DNA of 64,000 nt, from contig CAVXRS010000005.1 of NCBI GenBank assembly GCA_963764215.1, positions 310,001-374,000 on the forward strand. The letters are read 5' to 3'. The translations under genes and the position numbers were made by a program. Below are positions 1 through 7,907 of this stretch, piece after piece (within the stretch, counting starts at the first letter, position 1; each line of letters begins with the position of its first letter). A model generated the notes under the pieces. The model was not told where the DNA came from. It did not search any database and saw only the letters and a program-made list of their open reading frames with translations. Source of the DNA: JAFDWI01 sp963764215 (lineage in GTDB: Bacteria > Actinomycetota > Acidimicrobiia > Acidimicrobiales > Iamiaceae).

Positions 1-1543
1 CATGGCCCTGCCTGGACGATACAGATGCCTACCACGATCAGACCCGCAATCCGCTGGCGACGAGCATTGAGCACACTCAACGCGATCGCCACGAAGACCG
101 CACACTGCGCGATGAGAGGCACGATAAGGCGCCCGCCCCACGTCTGATACCGAATCAGACCGCTGTAAAGCAAGTATCCAGTTAGAGCTGTAACTACCAG
201 TGGCCATGATCTCCGTCGCAGGTCGCGAAATGCCAGGCAAACGCCTGCCGCGAGAATGCCGAACACGAATTGGACAACATTTGCAGCGCGATCCTCGTCG
301 CGCTCAGATGCAAGAATATAGGTCCTGTTGAAAGCATATCGCGGGTCATCTACCGCCGCACCTGAAACGGCTGTCGATACGCGGCCCAAAAATCTTGCCT
401 CAACGCTATCAATTGCCCGCGGCGAAGGCACAGCAAGGTTGAAGCCCAAGTTCCTAAAAAAATTCGCCCTTGCAGCTGTCGAAGTGATTGCCGGTCACGG
501 TCAATCCCAAATTTGGTCCGGTGGGTGAGCCATATTCCTGCATATTCCGACTAATCCACCCATAGTTCACAAGTATGGCAAGACAAGTTGCTGCGAAGGC
601 CAATAGCAATGATCTGACGGATGGTCGAGGCCACAAGAGCGGTACGATGTACCAAATCACCAAAGGAATCGCGAAGACTGCTGTCACCGGTTTGACCGTG
701 GCCGCCGAACCGATCAGTACCGGTACGGCAACAATGGCGAAGTCTCGAAACTCATGGCGACCCACAAGAACCGCAAGGGCAGCCATGACGAACGATGTAG
801 CAATCAAATCGTTCTGGGTCGTCGCGGCCTCGCCAATGAATAGAGGCGCAAGTAGGGCAATGAGAGCCGCCACCCCACCGAGGTGGCGCGACATGCTGAC
901 GCGGCGACGCTACATAGTAGACGGATCCACCAACCGAGAGCCAGGCAATCCACTGCGCGAGAAACATCGCATGGTCTGTGCGAAGTGCCACAAATAAGAT
1001 AGAACCTAGTTGTTCGGCGCCGGGCGCTAAATAGACCTGAGCGGGATATGGAGTCGCAAATGAAGCAATATGACTTGCTTGGAGCCACTGCATGAGCCGT
1101 GGCAAGTGATAATTGAGAGAATCAATGTTATTTGGCGCAGTCCATAGTCCCGTAATAAGGAGTAGGGAACCGACGCCGAGAAGAATCGCGGCGAACGCGA
1201 GCGCCGACGGTGACCACTTACGGCAGACCGCGACGCGGAGATTTACAAAAAAGAGAGATGCGTCAGAGGTCCGTACGGCACCTAAGATGATTCCGATAGC
1301 CAACACCCACCAGAGGAGCACGAGGCTCAGCGGAGTGTACGAGTGAACCGCAGATAACGCTTCCGAACTGAGAAAGACAAGAGCTTCGAGGAAACATACT
1401 GCGAGCACCATCGAGAGAACGATGCGTCGGGTTCGCACATATATTAGCGAAGATCCAGCGCCGACAGCAGCGACGCCGATCAAGAACGAACAAAGCCCCA
1501 GGGTGACTTCACTCCAGGCTGGTAGGACCCCGGGGTATAACAA
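1..1543 (-). pseudogene. Membrane glycosyltransferase (GT39/ArnT-like), frameshifted, 3' end outside window
   Basis: The gene reads leftward and is cut by the window edge. The first segment is a run of hydrophobic helices followed by a loop containing NIDSLNYHLPRLMQW, which resembles the first external loop of dolichyl-phosphate-mannose-type (GT39/ArnT) glycosyltransferases. Near 895 the reading switches frame and continues as further membrane helices (GGVAALIALLAPL). At the A7 run near 457-463 it switches again and continues as NLGFNLAVPSP to the edge. Protein-like sequence continues across both breaks, so sequencing indels are as likely as real decay. I used the TTG at 1541-1543, which has GAGG upstream; the open frame extends to about 1680 without a better start. 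The role, sugar transfer from a lipid carrier at the membrane, is inferred from family resemblance only. Confidence 0.55.
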
Positions 1544-1719
1544 TTCACGAACCTCGTTTGTAATTTGCTGGAACCCGGAAGATGCTGTCGCAAAGTTGGA
1601 AGGCCTGGTAGGTCCGGAGTTTGAGACCCCGTAGTTGGCAGGGGCCCTGGGAGTGGCATTGTGATCTCGGGATACGCATCAAGGAACTCGGTATGCTTGC
1701 CGTCACGTACGATTCACGA

Positions 1720-1815
1720 TCAGCACGAGGCCGACCGGGCATTCCCCTTGCTTGCACGGGATGAGGGTATCACGTGGCCGTCGACCCATTGTGGGTCGTC
1801 GGGGTTCAGCGGGGC
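1720..1815 (-). pseudogene. Detached downstream fragment of the IS-interrupted secreted hydrolase
   Basis: The minus-strand frame reads PLNPDDPQWVDGHVIPSSRA and stops at 1720. It joins in frame to SFNDYA at 3189 if the IS and one GGC copy are removed. The short tail after QWVDGH suggests the gene is truncated, or shifts frame again, before it meets the upstream end of the glycosyltransferase at about 1543-1680. I could not assign the 1560-1720 sequence to either gene with confidence. Confidence 0.45.
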
Positions 1816-1864
1816 GAAGCGTCCCGGGTTTGGTGCATGCCTCTGTTCTTGAGAGGTTTGAGCA

Positions 1865-2182
1865 ATGCCAACGAAGTTCGACAGTGAGACCCGGGCTAAG
1901 GCGGTCCGGCTGGTGCTGGACCACCGTGACGAGTACGATTCGGAGTGGGCGGCAATGAAGACGGTGTCGTCCCGGTTGGTGATGACCGCTGAGACGCTGC
2001 GCAAGTGGGTTCGTCAGGTCGAGGTCGATCAGGGAACCCGCCCCGGGGTGACCACCGAGGAAAATCGTGAAATCCGCGAGTTGAAGAGACGCAACCACGA
2101 GCTCGAGGAAACGATCGAGAGCCTCAAAGCAGCGACGTCTTTCTTCGTGCGGGAGAGCGACCCGCGGACATCACGCTGCTGA
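1865..2182 (+). CDS. IS3-family transposase orfA (helix-turn-helix subunit)
   Basis: This 105-residue protein begins MPTKFDSETRAKAVRLVLDH and contains ETLRKWVRQVEVD, the helix-turn-helix typical of IS3/IS911 OrfA. It is followed by a heptad-like segment (about residues 65-95, REIRELKRRNHELEETIESL) that would form the leucine zipper used for multimerisation. It ends ATSFFVRESDPRTSRC. OrfB lies in the -1 frame, so the full transposase would need programmed -1 slippage near the end of orfA; I see no A6G-type slippery heptamer there. It binds the element ends as the DNA-recognition part of OrfAB. Confidence 0.85.
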   Translation: MPTKFDSETRAKAVRLVLDHRDEYDSEWAAMKTVSSRLVMTAETLRKWVRQVEVDQGTRPGVTTEENREIRELKRRNHELEETIESLKAATSFFVRESDPRTSRC

Positions 2183-2193
2183 AAACACCCGAG

Positions 2194-3165
2194 TTGTGCG
2201 AGTTCATCGCCGCGCACCGGGACGCCTTCGGGGTCGCTCCGATCTGCCGGGTGCTCACCGAGCACGACGCCACGATCGTCCCGAGAACGTTCTTCGCGTG
2301 GGCGGCACGACCGCCAACGAAGCGGGCCCTGTGGGACGCGACGATCACCGAAGTGCTCGCCCGCTACTACGAACCCGACGAGGCTGGCCGCCGCAAGCCC
2401 GAGGCACTCTATGGGTCGCTCAAGCTGTGGACTCATCTGCGCCGCGAGGGCATCGAGGTTGCCCGCTGCACTGTGGAACGGCTCATGGCCGCCAATGGCT
2501 GGCAGGGTGTGCGCCGCTAGAAGAAGGTGCGCACAACCGTGTCTGACCCGGCCGCGGATCGGGCACCGGACCTGGTGGATCGCCAGTTCCGCGTTCCCGC
2601 GCCGAATCGGTTGTTCGTCGCTGATTTCACCTACGTCAAGTTGATCACCGGCGTCTTCGTGTACGTCGCGTTCGTGATCGACGCGTACGCCGGGCGGATC
2701 ATCGGCTGGGAAGCCTCGACCTCGAAGATCACCCAGTTCGTGGAATCCGCTCGTCGCCAGGCCGTTGCCTTGCGTGCCCGCCAGGGTCACCGGGTCGACC
2801 AGGCAATTCATTATTCCGATGCGGGGTCGCAATACACCGCGGTGCACTTCGCGGAGACGCTCGTGCTCGAAGGTCTCGCCGCCTCGATCGGCACCGTCGG
2901 AGACGCGTACGACAACGCCCTGGCAGAAACCACGATCGGGCTCTACAAGACCGAATGTGTCCGAGCCGACTCACCATTCCGGCGAGGCCCGCTGCGCAAC
3001 CTCGCCGACGTCGAGCTCATCACCGCCGAATGGGCCGCCTGGTTCAACGAGCACCGGCTCATGCACCGCCTCGACCGCATTCCACCCGCCGAAGCCGAGA
3101 CGGCCTACCATGCCAACAACCCGACCGCGGAGCCGGTCGAATCCCAACCACCCGAGGGTGCATGA
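2194..3165 (+). pseudogene. IS3-family transposase orfB (DDE integrase) with internal amber stop
   Basis: The frame encodes the catalytic half of the transposase. The N-terminal part contains HRDAFGVAPICRVL (HTH_21-type region). The integrase core has its acidic residues in VADFTYVKL, HYSDAGSQY and NALAETTIGLYKTE, so the DDE triad is intact. An in-frame TAG at 2518-2520 splits the gene between WQGVRR and KKVRTTVSDP, where relatives read through without a stop. Translation could restart downstream, but a full-length product needs suppression or correction of one base. The frame is open upstream to about 2134, allowing fusion with orfA by -1 frameshift. This copy is probably inactive unless the stop is a sequencing error. 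Confidence 0.8.
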
Positions 3166-3185
3166 AACCCGGGACGATTCAGGAT

Positions 3186-3796
3186 GGCGTAGTCGTTGAA
3201 GCTCGCGGCGTCCACGTTTTTGGCCGCCACCTCCAGCACCGGGGTGCCCGTCGTCTGGGCGATCATCCGGGGACCGAGGAACAGGTGGTAGGGGTCCGCG
3301 GCCCGCAACGCACCGGCGATCGTGGAGAAGTACTGCTGCGCGACCTCGCCCGCCCAGGCGTTGCGCGTCGCCTGGGCGGTGAACGAGACGTTGCCGGTGG
3401 TCAGATCGACCTGGCGCGGTGCGGGCGCTCCACCGTCGAGCGCATCCCAGGTGACGGTGAGTTGCGTCGCGCCCGGCTGGTGCGGGTGTCGGCGGTGAGC
3501 GTCGTCCGGTAGTGCACCGTGCCGCCCGGGTTGATCTGCCCGGTCGCCTCCACACTTGCCGGGAGCGACAGCGGCAGCGACGAGCCGGTGATGGCCGGCA
3601 CCATCGCCTGGCTGATGATCGCGCTGCCGGTCGGGGTCGCGCCCCCGCTCACGGTGCACTTGGCGCCGATCGTGGACTCGGTCGGCGTCTGCGCCGCGGC
3701 CGGTCGAGGTGCTGACGGCCAGGTGAACGGGCGGGCGGAGAAAGCGGCCGCCAGGACGCAACAGGCGACGATTGCGGTGAGGGCGCGTGGCCTCAT
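3186..3796 (-). pseudogene. Secreted glycoside-hydrolase-like protein, disrupted by IS3 insertion and a frameshift
   Basis: Starting at 3796 the frame gives a signal peptide (MRPRALTAIVACCVLAAAF, then AAAQ as a possible cleavage site) and a Gly/Thr/Ser-rich segment. Near 3475 the reading must shift frame to continue as PGATQLTVTWDALDGG. It then carries AADPYHLFLGPRMIAQTT and VDAASFNDYA, which resemble the late catalytic region of GH42/agarase-like glycoside hydrolases. The IS element interrupts it after SFNDYA. The continuation PLNPDDPQWVDGHVIPS lies on the far side of the element (about 1815 down to 1720) before a stop. Two independent lesions make this a likely true pseudogene. The family assignment is tentative. 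Confidence 0.55.
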
Positions 3797-4191
3797 GTCC
3801 CGGCGCCGCGCCGCGGCCCACGCTCCAGCCACGCAGCCACACGTGGCGACGGCGCCGATCGCCTCACGTTCGCTCACCGATCGAGGTCCCCTGGCATCAC
3901 CGACGAGGCGGATGGGTCACAGATTCGAGGCTTTCACTCCTGGTTCGCCCCGCGAACACGGGCGGACACGCGACGGTGGTGCTGCGCCGGATGCGCCGAT
4001 CGGCACATCGTCGTCTCGGCCAGAGTACCGATCATTGCGTGTCGGCGCGTCGAAGTCGTGCCGATTCATGCGCAGGCTTCGGCAGGCAACCGCCAGATCG
4101 CACCGCACGACCCTGCAAGACCCGTGCGGTCCGAGCCGGGCAGTGGAAACGTCGGCTCGGATCGGCCCGGCACTGTGGGAACATCCTCGCT
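3797..4191. other. Intergenic stretch without recognisable gene
   Basis: This 395-bp gap lies between the divergent secreted-hydrolase pseudogene and the phosphotransferase-like gene. Only short frames of arbitrary composition are present and none resembles a known protein. It presumably carries promoters in both directions, but I see no clear -35/-10 pair. Confidence 0.5.
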
Positions 4192-5091
4192 ATGGCCGTC
4201 GCTTCCGACGAGATCCCCGTCTCCGAGGACGTCGTCCGTCGGTTGGTGAAGAGCCAGTTCCCGGAGTGGAGCGACGAGCCGGTCCGAAAGGTCGACGCGA
4301 GTGGCACGGTCAACGCGATCTTCCGGGTCGGTCACCGCTTGGCAGCGCGTTTCCCACTGCGGCGCCGGTATCCGGGAGCCGAACGGGACGCGCTGGAGGC
4401 CGAAGCACGGGCGAGCGCCGAGTTCGTGCGATCGTCGCCGTTCCCCGGACCCCGGCCCGTCGCGATCGGCAATCCCGGCGCCGGATATCCCCTGCCCTGG
4501 TCGGTGCAGACCTGGCTCCCCGGCGCCGTCGCCGAGGACGGCGCCGCTGCCGGCAGCACGCCTTTCGCTCTCGACCTGGCGGCGCTGATCACGGCACTTC
4601 GGGAAACCGACACGGCCGGTCGCACCTTCGAACGGGGTTGGAGGGGCGGCGACCTGCGCGCCCACGACAGCTGGGTGCGCACGTGTCTCGAGCGGAGCCG
4701 AAGTCTGCTCGACGTCCCGAGGCTGTCGACACTCTGGGAGCATTTCGTCGAACTGCCCCGGGCGGCGGCGGACGTGATGTCCCATGGCGATCTGACGCCG
4801 AGCAACGTACTCGTCGCCGACGCCAGACTGGTCGGGGTCCTCGACTGCGGTGGCTTCGGACCGGCCGACCCGGCGCTCGACCTCATCGCCGCCTGGCATC
4901 TGTTGGACGACGAGCGTCGCGCCACGTTCCGGTCCGCGTTGGCCCCGGACGACCTGGAGTGGGAACGCAGCAAGGCGTGGGCGTTCGAACAGTCGATGGG
5001 AGCGGTGTGGTACTACGCGGAGACCAACCTGCCGATGCACACGATGGGGCGTCGCACGCTGGAACGCGTCGTGGCCGACACGTCGTTGTGA
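4192..5091 (+). CDS. Aminoglycoside phosphotransferase-family (APH/choline-kinase-fold) protein
   Basis: The 299-residue protein has the kinase-like APH fold. The N-terminal lobe carries VDASGTVNAIFRVG (glycine-containing nucleotide loop) and LAARFPLR (probable ATP-binding basic residue). The catalytic loop is MSHGDLTPSNVLV, matching HGDxxxxN with Asp as base and Asn as Mg ligand. GVLDCGGFGPADPALDL corresponds to the IDWxxxxxGDPxxDL magnesium-binding motif. Related proteins phosphorylate antibiotics, sugars or other small hydroxylated substrates; the substrate cannot be told here. I chose the ATG at 4192 over upstream starts in the same frame because homology begins there (DEIPVSEDVVRRLV). 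It stands alone, with a 195-bp gap before the next gene. Confidence 0.8.
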   Translation: MAVASDEIPVSEDVVRRLVKSQFPEWSDEPVRKVDASGTVNAIFRVGHRLAARFPLRRRYPGAERDALEAEARASAEFVRSSPFPGPRPVAIGNPGAGYPLPWSVQTWLPGAVAEDGAAAGSTPFALDLAALITALRETDTAGRTFERGWRGGDLRAHDSWVRTCLERSRSLLDVPRLSTLWEHFVELPRAAADVMSHGDLTPSNVLVADARLVGVLDCGGFGPADPALDLIAAWHLLDDERRATFRSALAPDDLEWERSKAWAFEQSMGAVWYYAETNLPMHTMGRRTLERVVADTSL

Positions 5092-5212
5092 AGTCCCAGC
5101 TCATGCCCCAAGGGGTGACATCGGCGGAGGATCGTCGGGGTGCCGCTTGCCGAAGATCCGAAACATTTCCCGTCAGACCGCCCAGCGCAGCACCGTCGTG
5201 CAAATTTCGGAA

Positions 5213-5242
5213 GGGGAGGGAGGTGGGGAGGGGATGCGGGGG
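5213..5242 (+). promoter_or_regulatory. G-quadruplex-forming motif in the leader of the epimerase gene
   Basis: Five runs of three to five G occur in 30 nt (5213-5216, 5218-5220, 5225-5228, 5230-5233, 5238-5242) separated by 1-4 nt loops. This satisfies the G3+N1-7 quadruplex rule with a spare run. It lies 45-74 nt upstream of the start codon at 5287 on the coding strand, so it would also be present in the mRNA leader. Confidence 0.5.
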
Positions 5243-5286
5243 AAATGTTGGGGTGGCACCCGGCGCATCAGCTAGGAACTCTGGTG

Positions 5287-6252
5287 ATGCGAGTTCTCAT
5301 CTCGGGCATGGGGGGGCAACTGGGGACCCTGGTCGCCCAGCGCTTCGAGGCGCTCGACGACGTGGAGCTGGTCGCCGGCTACGACCTCGATCCGCCCCGG
5401 CGCCGGTTGCGGCATGCCACCTTCCGCTGGATCAGCCCGGCCGACACCGATGGCCTGGCCGCATTCGTCCGGGACGTCGACCCCACCGTCGTGTGCCACC
5501 TGGGGATCTACGAACCCCACGCCCGCCTCGCACCCCTGGCCGCGGGGAAGGCCACGATCGCGGGCACCACCAGCCTGATCGGCGCACTCGGCCGGTCCGC
5601 GTCGACCACGACCGTCGTGGTCCGTTCCGGGATCGAGCTGTACGGGCGCCGGCGGGGCGGGCCGATGCTGCCGGACGAGGACACCCTCCCCGAGCCGACC
5701 AGCGCCTTCGGCCGCTCGCTGCTGGAGGTGGAGCAGCTCTGCGGGGCGCTCACCGAACAGCGGGACGTCGCGGTCACACCGCTCCGCTTCGCATCGGTCG
5801 TGGGGGCGCGCACGCCCAGCCCGCTGAGCCGGGTGTTGCGTCTTGGCGTCGTGCCCGTTCCCGCGCTCGCCGAGCCGACCTTTGCCATGGTGCACGCCGA
5901 GGACGCCGCCGACGCGATCGTGGCCGCCGCCCTGGGCCGTACGGACTCGCCCGTGAACGTGGTGGCGCCGGGCGTGGTCAGCGCCTATCAGGCGGCCCGA
6001 CTGGGCGGGCGGATCCCCATGCCGCTCGCAGGTGCGGGCTGGCGGGCCGCGGGTTGGGCGGCCGAGATGGCCGGCGCCCCATTGCCCGAGCACCTGCGCG
6101 AGTCACTCACCCGCGGACGGTGTGCCGACGGTGGACGATGCCGTGCCCTGCTGGGAGTCGCCCCCACCCGGTCGGCTCGCGACATCCTCGCCGAAGTCCA
6201 CGACTTCGCCCCGGTCGAATACCTTCCCGTCGCCGACGACCCCGCCGCATGA
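5287..6252 (+). CDS. NAD-dependent epimerase/dehydratase-family (extended SDR) protein
   Basis: The 321-residue protein begins MRVLISGMGGQLGTLVAQRFE, a Rossmann dinucleotide-binding motif close to GxxGxxG. VVVRSGIELYGRR occupies the position of the catalytic strand, and the YxxxK lysine is not obvious, so the protein may be an atypical SDR. RFASVVG and FAMVHAEDAADAIVAA are typical of the extended-SDR substrate domain. It overlaps the next gene by ATGA, and the pair resembles mycobacterial Rv0501 (galE2-like) and Rv0502, which are also adjacent. A role in envelope or sugar-nucleotide metabolism is inferred. GTG at 5284 is a possible alternative start. A guanine-rich run lies in its leader. Confidence 0.8.
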   Translation: MRVLISGMGGQLGTLVAQRFEALDDVELVAGYDLDPPRRRLRHATFRWISPADTDGLAAFVRDVDPTVVCHLGIYEPHARLAPLAAGKATIAGTTSLIGALGRSASTTTVVVRSGIELYGRRRGGPMLPDEDTLPEPTSAFGRSLLEVEQLCGALTEQRDVAVTPLRFASVVGARTPSPLSRVLRLGVVPVPALAEPTFAMVHAEDAADAIVAAALGRTDSPVNVVAPGVVSAYQAARLGGRIPMPLAGAGWRAAGWAAEMAGAPLPEHLRESLTRGRCADGGRCRALLGVAPTRSARDILAEVHDFAPVEYLPVADDPAA

Positions 6253-6998
6253 CCGCGTCGGTGACCACCCTCGACGTCGGTCGGGTCGAGTCGAGTCCGA
6301 CCGGGCCGCTGGCCCTGGTGCAACGGCGGCTCGGTGGCACCTACGAGCTCGACCCGTGGGGGCTCGACCCGGACGCCACCCGCCTCGTCGGACGCCTCGG
6401 AGCGCTGCGCTGGCGGATCCGAGTGACCGGACTCGACAACCTCCCCGGGGAGGGGCCGGCGTTGCTGGTAGCGAACCGTCGCCTGGGGTTTTCCGAACCG
6501 GCGGTCGCCGCGGTCGGCATTCTGCGTGCGACGGGGCGTTTCGTGCGCCCCGCCGGGGGGTTCGACGTCGAGCCGATCGGAGGCTGGACCCGGCGCTTCG
6601 GAGCGTTGCCACCCCGCGTCGACGAGGTCGACGCCGCGCTGCGTGTCGGGGAGTTCGTCCTGGTCCCGACCCGCCGGGAGCTCGTGCGCAACCGTGCCGG
6701 CAACCTGCCCATCGAACTGCTCGAACCCGCGGTGCGGGCCGGGGTTCCGGTGATCCCCGTGGCCGTGTGCGGACGCGAGATCGGCTGGACGTGGACGGTC
6801 GCGATCGGCCCGGCCGTCCATGCCCGGGGGGCGCCCGGTCCACGCGCCGTGGGCGAGGTCGCCGTCGGGGTCGCCGACCACCTCGCCGGACTCCTCCACG
6901 AGCTCCGGGGACGTTCGTCGAGGCGGTGGGTGGGTTCGCTCCTCCCGGGCGTGTCCGCGGGGGCGTCGGAAGCCGACCGAACCGAAAGTGGGTCCTGA
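6249..6998 (+). CDS. PlsC-like acyltransferase, Rv0502-type
   Basis: The 249-residue protein contains LGALRWRIRVTGLDNLPGEG and ALLVANRRLGFSEPAVAA, which align with the start of PlsC-type lysophospholipid acyltransferases. The usual HxxxxD catalytic motif reads NRRLGFSEP instead, so the histidine is replaced. Later motifs include PIGGWTRRFGALP (glycerol-phosphate-site region) and GVPVIPVAVCG. Rv0502-type relatives also sit beside an SDR gene. The altered catalytic motif makes the enzymatic reaction uncertain; it could be a degenerate or non-canonical acyltransferase. The start ATG overlaps the stop of the upstream gene, showing translational coupling. Confidence 0.75.
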   Translation: MTASVTTLDVGRVESSPTGPLALVQRRLGGTYELDPWGLDPDATRLVGRLGALRWRIRVTGLDNLPGEGPALLVANRRLGFSEPAVAAVGILRATGRFVRPAGGFDVEPIGGWTRRFGALPPRVDEVDAALRVGEFVLVPTRRELVRNRAGNLPIELLEPAVRAGVPVIPVAVCGREIGWTWTVAIGPAVHARGAPGPRAVGEVAVGVADHLAGLLHELRGRSSRRWVGSLLPGVSAGASEADRTESGS

Positions 6999-6999
6999 G

Positions 7000-7854
7000 A
7001 TGCCCGAGGTGACCGTCGCGGATGGAACCCGCATCCGCTATCAGCGTTTCGGCCGTACCGATGCAGAGCCGTTGTTGTTGATCCAGGGTCTCGGGGCCGA
7101 CAGCGGAGGCTGGTTGCTGCAACGCTTCCCCTTCGGGGGCCGCTTCCGCTGCATCGCCCCGGACAACCGTGGTGCCGGGCGGAGCGACGTGCCCGACGGG
7201 CCCTACGACCTGGAGGTCATGGCAGACGATCTCGTCGCCGTGTTGGATGCCGAGGAGATCGACGCAGCGCACGTGGTGGGCGTGTCGATGGGCGGGTGCC
7301 TGGCACAGATCCTGGCGGTCCGCCATCCTGGGCGGGTCCGCTCGCTGGTGCTGTCCTGCACGGCATGTCACCACCATCCCTGGCGTGTCGAACTGCTCGA
7401 GCAGTGGGCCGAGGTCGCCAGGACCAAAGGCATGCGCGCCTTTCTCGGCGACGGTCTGCGCTGGCTCGTGGGGAGCCGGTCGTTGCGCCGCTTCTGGCCG
7501 GCGATGCGGCTGTTCGGACCGGTCGCGTTCGACATCTCCCCCGAGGCGTTCGTCGCCCAGATCGACGCGATCCTCGCCATGGACGACGCCATCCGCGTCG
7601 AGTTGACGAGCATCGACCTGCCCACCCTGGTGATCGTGGGCAGCCAGGACGTGCTCACCCCGTTGGGCGATTCGGAGGAACTCGCCGAGTTGATCCCGGG
7701 AGCCCGGCTGGCGGTGGTCAACGGGGGCGCCCACGGGTTCATGGTGGAAAAGGCCGGGGTCTTCAACGCCACCATCCTGGACTTCCTCGAAGGTGTGGTC
7801 GACGGCGCCGACGCCGCCGACAACGCCGCCACGCAGCTCGCCGTGGTCAGCTGA
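7000..7854 (+). CDS. Alpha/beta-hydrolase
   Basis: The 284-residue protein has the alpha/beta-hydrolase order of motifs: LLLIQGLGADSGGW (oxyanion region), GVSMGGCLAQ (nucleophile elbow, Ser), IVGSQDVLTP (acid, Asp) and NGGAHGFM (catalytic His). The DNRGAGRSD segment resembles the EstA/lipase and non-haem peroxidase-like subfamily. It starts one base after the acyltransferase stop and is probably the third gene of the same operon. The substrate, probably a lipid or ester, is inferred from context only. Confidence 0.85.
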   Translation: MPEVTVADGTRIRYQRFGRTDAEPLLLIQGLGADSGGWLLQRFPFGGRFRCIAPDNRGAGRSDVPDGPYDLEVMADDLVAVLDAEEIDAAHVVGVSMGGCLAQILAVRHPGRVRSLVLSCTACHHHPWRVELLEQWAEVARTKGMRAFLGDGLRWLVGSRSLRRFWPAMRLFGPVAFDISPEAFVAQIDAILAMDDAIRVELTSIDLPTLVIVGSQDVLTPLGDSEELAELIPGARLAVVNGGAHGFMVEKAGVFNATILDFLEGVVDGADAADNAATQLAVVS

Positions 7855-7907
7855 AGAACGGCTGAACCGGGCCCGGCCGCGATCGGAAATCAGCCGCGTA
7901 GAATTCC

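Larger units (their letters stand above)
1816..3185 (+). mobile_element. IS3-family insertion sequence
   Basis: The element carries overlapping-frame orfA and orfB transposase genes with a DDE core. Both ends contain the inverted sequence CGTCCCGGGTTT (left 1820-1831, right as its complement 3165-3176). GGC occurs just outside each proposed end (1813-1815 and 3186-3188), consistent with a 3-bp target duplication. Removing the element and one GGC rejoins a minus-strand frame as SFNDYA-PLNPDDPQWVD, which supports these boundaries. The outer tips beyond the shared core are unequal, so the exact ends are uncertain by about 5 bp. Confidence 0.8.

Noticed and set aside
3519..6998. An open frame of more than 1100 codons across several genes
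   Set aside because: Only its last 250 codons (from 6249) are a real gene. The rest is a frame without stops caused by high GC, with Arg/Pro/Gly-rich composition.
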